NCBI GenBank assembly: GCA_944381435.1
Contig: CALWLD010000009.1
Location: 1 to 64,000, forward strand
Origin: an uncultured Clostridia bacterium
GTDB lineage: Bacteria; Bacillota; Clostridia; Lachnospirales; CAG-274
Direction: 5' to 3'
Length of the DNA stretch: 64,000 nucleotides
Of this stretch, positions 61,899-64,000 are shown one piece after another. The position numbers were made by a program, and so were the translations under genes. Positions within the stretch are counted from its first letter, which is position 1, and each line of letters starts with the position of its first letter. The notes beneath the pieces are model-generated. The model was not told the origin of the DNA. It searched no databases and saw nothing but the letters and a program-made list of their open reading frames with translations.

Positions 61899-62399
61899 TT
61901 GGCAAGCCTTATAAAAGAACTTATAGATACTCTAGAAGAACAAACCAATATTTACCAATCCCTTTTAGAAATAGCCTCAAAAAAGAAGGTTTCTATTATA
62001 GAAAATAACATAGATGAATTACAAGCTTTTGTTAAAGAAGAAAATGTTCTTGTTGGAAGAAACCAAAGGTTAGAGAAAAAAAGAATTGAATTTTTTAAAG
62101 ATATATCTATGGTTTTAGGTAAAAACCAAAATATATCTTTAAAAGATATTATAGAAAATATAAAAGGGCAAGATGGAGAAAAAGAACTTATAGAGCTTAG
62201 AGAAAAAATGCTTGATGTTTTACCTAAGTTAAAATCTATTAACGACCAAAACCAAGAGCTTTTAAAAATGTCTATAGATTATGTAGATTTTTCTATAAAT
62301 TTAATAAGAGGAGCAGGGGGGGCATCTCCCACATATTACGACTTGGCAGGTAATGAAATAAACTCATCAGATAAAAAAATGTTTGATGCTAAACAATAA
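61899..62399 (+). CDS. flgN: Flagellar export chaperone FlgN
   Basis: The 166-aa protein is mostly helical, with the FlgN pattern (LIDTLEEQTNIYQSLLEIASKKKVSIIENNIDELQAFVKEE) and a coiled-coil middle. It escorts FlgK (and FlgL) to the flagellar export gate. The start is TTG at 61899 after GAGGTG. The next gene is its client flgK. Confidence 0.88.
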   Translation: MASLIKELIDTLEEQTNIYQSLLEIASKKKVSIIENNIDELQAFVKEENVLVGRNQRLEKKRIEFFKDISMVLGKNQNISLKDIIENIKGQDGEKELIELREKMLDVLPKLKSINDQNQELLKMSIDYVDFSINLIRGAGGASPTYYDLAGNEINSSDKKMFDAKQ

Positions 62400-62417
62400 A
62401 TAAAGGAGCGTTTTATT

Positions 62418-64000
62418 ATGTCGATAGCAGGTATTAGCACCGCTTTAAGCGGTCTTAGAGCAGCACAAGCAGGCTTAGCAGTTACAGGGCATAACGTTGC
62501 AAACTCTAGCGTGGCAGGATACACTAGGCAACAAGCTATGCAATGGGACTTTTCTTATAGAAATTTAGGCTCAAGCCCTGTAGGTAGCTTAAAACTTCAA
62601 GCTGGACTTGGTACAAATGTATCCCAAGTTAGACAGCTTAGAAACAAATTTTATGATGCAACATATAGAGAAGAAAATAGCATTGGAAACTATTATTCTA
62701 GAAAATACACAGCAGGTGAAGAAATAAATAACATTATAGGTGAATTACAAAGTGATTATAGAGCTCAAGATGTTATAGCAGATGTTTGGGACGCTATAAA
62801 CGAAGTTAGCAAAAACCCTGGTGCTATAGAAACAAGGTCTACTTTTATCCAAAGTTGTGTTACTCTTTTAAATAAAATGCAAGATATTAACAAAAATTTA
62901 TTTGAATATCAAATGAACTTAAATAACCAAATTAAAAAAGAAGTAGACAGCATAAATACTATTGTTGAACAAATAGCAGAATTAAATCAAAGAATAGAAG
63001 AAATAGAGGTAGATGGTAGCAAAGCTAATGACTTAAGAGATACAAGAAACAACCTTATAGATGAGCTTAGCGGATACCTAGACATAGAGGTTAAAGAAAC
63101 CCCTGTTGGAAACGGCAATAGCACAAGAATGGATATATTATTTCAAGGTAATGAGCTTTTAGTTGGAAATGTGCAACAAAAAATAGGTCTTAAATATTGC
63201 AACGGGGATTATCCTTTTGTTGAACCTGTATTTACTAGCAGTAAAGAAATTTTATCTGCTGATAGCACTGCAACTCCTCTTTTCCCTAACCTTGCATCTG
63301 AAGATTTAGGCACAAACTCTACAGTTACTAAAGGGTCTTTAAAAGGGCTTTTAGTATCTCGTGGTGAGGTTATAGGTAATTATGTTATGCCTGATAGTGA
63401 TATTGGTAATTTCTCTATACCTAACATACAAAAGAAAATTGACACTCTTATGCACGAGATAGTAACCTTATTAAACGATGCATCTACAAGTGGTGTTGGG
63501 CTAGATGGAAACCCTGGCATACCTATTTTTATTAGAAAATCTGGAGCTACAGGTGCAGAAGATCCTAATGACTACGGAACTTTATTTACCCTTAATAATA
63601 TAGAAATAAACCCAGAGCTTTTAGAGGCAGATGGATATAACAAACTAGGGTTTTCTGTGGAAGGAGATAAAGACGATAATACTATTTTGATGCAACTTAT
63701 AAAAGACTGGAAAGAACCTTTAGCAAACTTAGAAGGCTCTTCCATAGATGGATATTACAAAAAAATAATAACTGATTTTGCAGTTAAAGTACAAGAAGAT
63801 AGAGAAAAGCTTGAATCTAAAGTTGGTAGCATTGACCTTGCCCAAAATAAAAGACTTACTATTTCTGGGGTTTCTTTAGATGAAGAGCTTAGCAATATGT
63901 TAAAATACCAACACGCATATAATTCTGCTGCTAAAATTGTAAATGTTTTAGACGGTATGATGGATAAAATAATAAACGGTACAGGCAGAGTTGGTTTATA
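62418..64000 (+). CDS. flgK: Flagellar hook-associated protein FlgK (runs to the window edge)
   Basis: The open frame from ATG 62418 has 527 codons and ends in the window with the first two bases (TA) of the next codon. It forms the hook-filament junction. The N-terminus is the rod/hook signature GISTALSGLRAAQAGLAVTGHNVANSSVAGYTRQ. The C-terminus LKYQHAYNSAAKIVNVLDGMMDKIING and the last residues TGRVGL match the normal end of FlgK, so the cut codon is probably the stop. AAAGGAG precedes the start. It is co-transcribed with flgM and flgN. Confidence 0.95.
   Translation, partial: MSIAGISTALSGLRAAQAGLAVTGHNVANSSVAGYTRQQAMQWDFSYRNLGSSPVGSLKLQAGLGTNVSQVRQLRNKFYDATYREENSIGNYYSRKYTAGEEINNIIGELQSDYRAQDVIADVWDAINEVSKNPGAIETRSTFIQSCVTLLNKMQDINKNLFEYQMNLNNQIKKEVDSINTIVEQIAELNQRIEEIEVDGSKANDLRDTRNNLIDELSGYLDIEVKETPVGNGNSTRMDILFQGNELLVGNVQQKIGLKYCNGDYPFVEPVFTSSKEILSADSTATPLFPNLASEDLGTNSTVTKGSLKGLLVSRGEVIGNYVMPDSDIGNFSIPNIQKKIDTLMHEIVTLLNDASTSGVGLDGNPGIPIFIRKSGATGAEDPNDYGTLFTLNNIEINPELLEADGYNKLGFSVEGDKDDNTILMQLIKDWKEPLANLEGSSIDGYYKKIITDFAVKVQEDREKLESKVGSIDLAQNKRLTISGVSLDEELSNMLKYQHAYNSAAKIVNVLDGMMDKIINGTGRVGL

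Overview
This 64 kb window is a chromosomal segment of a very AT-rich, Gram-positive, anaerobic, spore-forming and flagellated bacterium, most likely a member of the Clostridia (Lachnospiraceae or a relative; I cannot name the genus from sequence alone). The signs are a gerA-gerB-gerC germinant receptor operon, a lysine-riboswitch-controlled asd-dapA-dapB operon, a flgM-flgN-flgK operon with CheC and a chemoreceptor, a PPi-type phosphofructokinase, a ferredoxin-dependent 2-oxoacid oxidoreductase, a CIRCE element, strong AGGAGG ribosome-binding sites, and many TTG or GTG starts.

Layout. 1-190: tRNA-Gly and tRNA-Gln. 0.28-2.05 kb: ECF sigma factor with a DUF4179 protein. 2.1-6.4 kb: LRR membrane protein, an unknown 131-aa protein, PPi-phosphofructokinase, ribosome hibernation factor and an FMN-binding-like protein. 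6.4-16.1 kb: addB followed by a complete operon from glutamyl-tRNA to uroporphyrinogen III and on to sirohydrochlorin/siroheme (hemA, precorrin-2 dehydrogenase, hemC, cobA-hemD, hemB, hemL). A single-domain globin converges on it. 16.7-20.5 kb: gerABC. 20.8-25.8 kb: GNAT, YesL-like protein and a CUT1-type ABC transporter (two permeases and a binding lipoprotein, no ATPase). 26.7-30.0 kb: 2-oxoacid:ferredoxin oxidoreductase encoded as gamma-delta and alpha-beta fusions. 30.3-34.3 kb: DUF951, MscS, a C26 peptidase, CheC, an EEP-family hydrolase, then a decayed patch (a start-less XRE regulator and a broken small membrane protein gene). 34.4-36.7 kb: a chemoreceptor with repeated HAMP-like modules. 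36.9-39.3 kb: rpmG-secE-nusG-rplK-rplA. 39.4-49 kb (minus strand): htpG, two flavoproteins, an LCP ligase, a MATE pump, glnS and a small Cys-pair protein. 49.2-49.5 kb: tRNA-Phe and tRNA-Lys. 49.7-57.4 kb: polA-coaE-lytic transglycosylase-SBP lipoprotein-galT-like-ddl-unknown. 57.5-60.5 kb: lysine riboswitch and asd-dapA-dapB. 60.8 kb to the end: a membrane protein, then flgM-flgN-flgK; flgK runs to the last base.

Most of the window is ordinary core genome. I did not find a clear new multi-gene system. The features most worth a second look are regulatory or repetitive: a three-copy dispersed intergenic element with palindromic ends; a CIRCE palindrome that also looks like a terminator directly ahead of the htpG promoter; a duplicated structured leader before both rplK and rplA; and the decayed XRE/small-membrane-protein patch with a 17-bp perfect inverted repeat.
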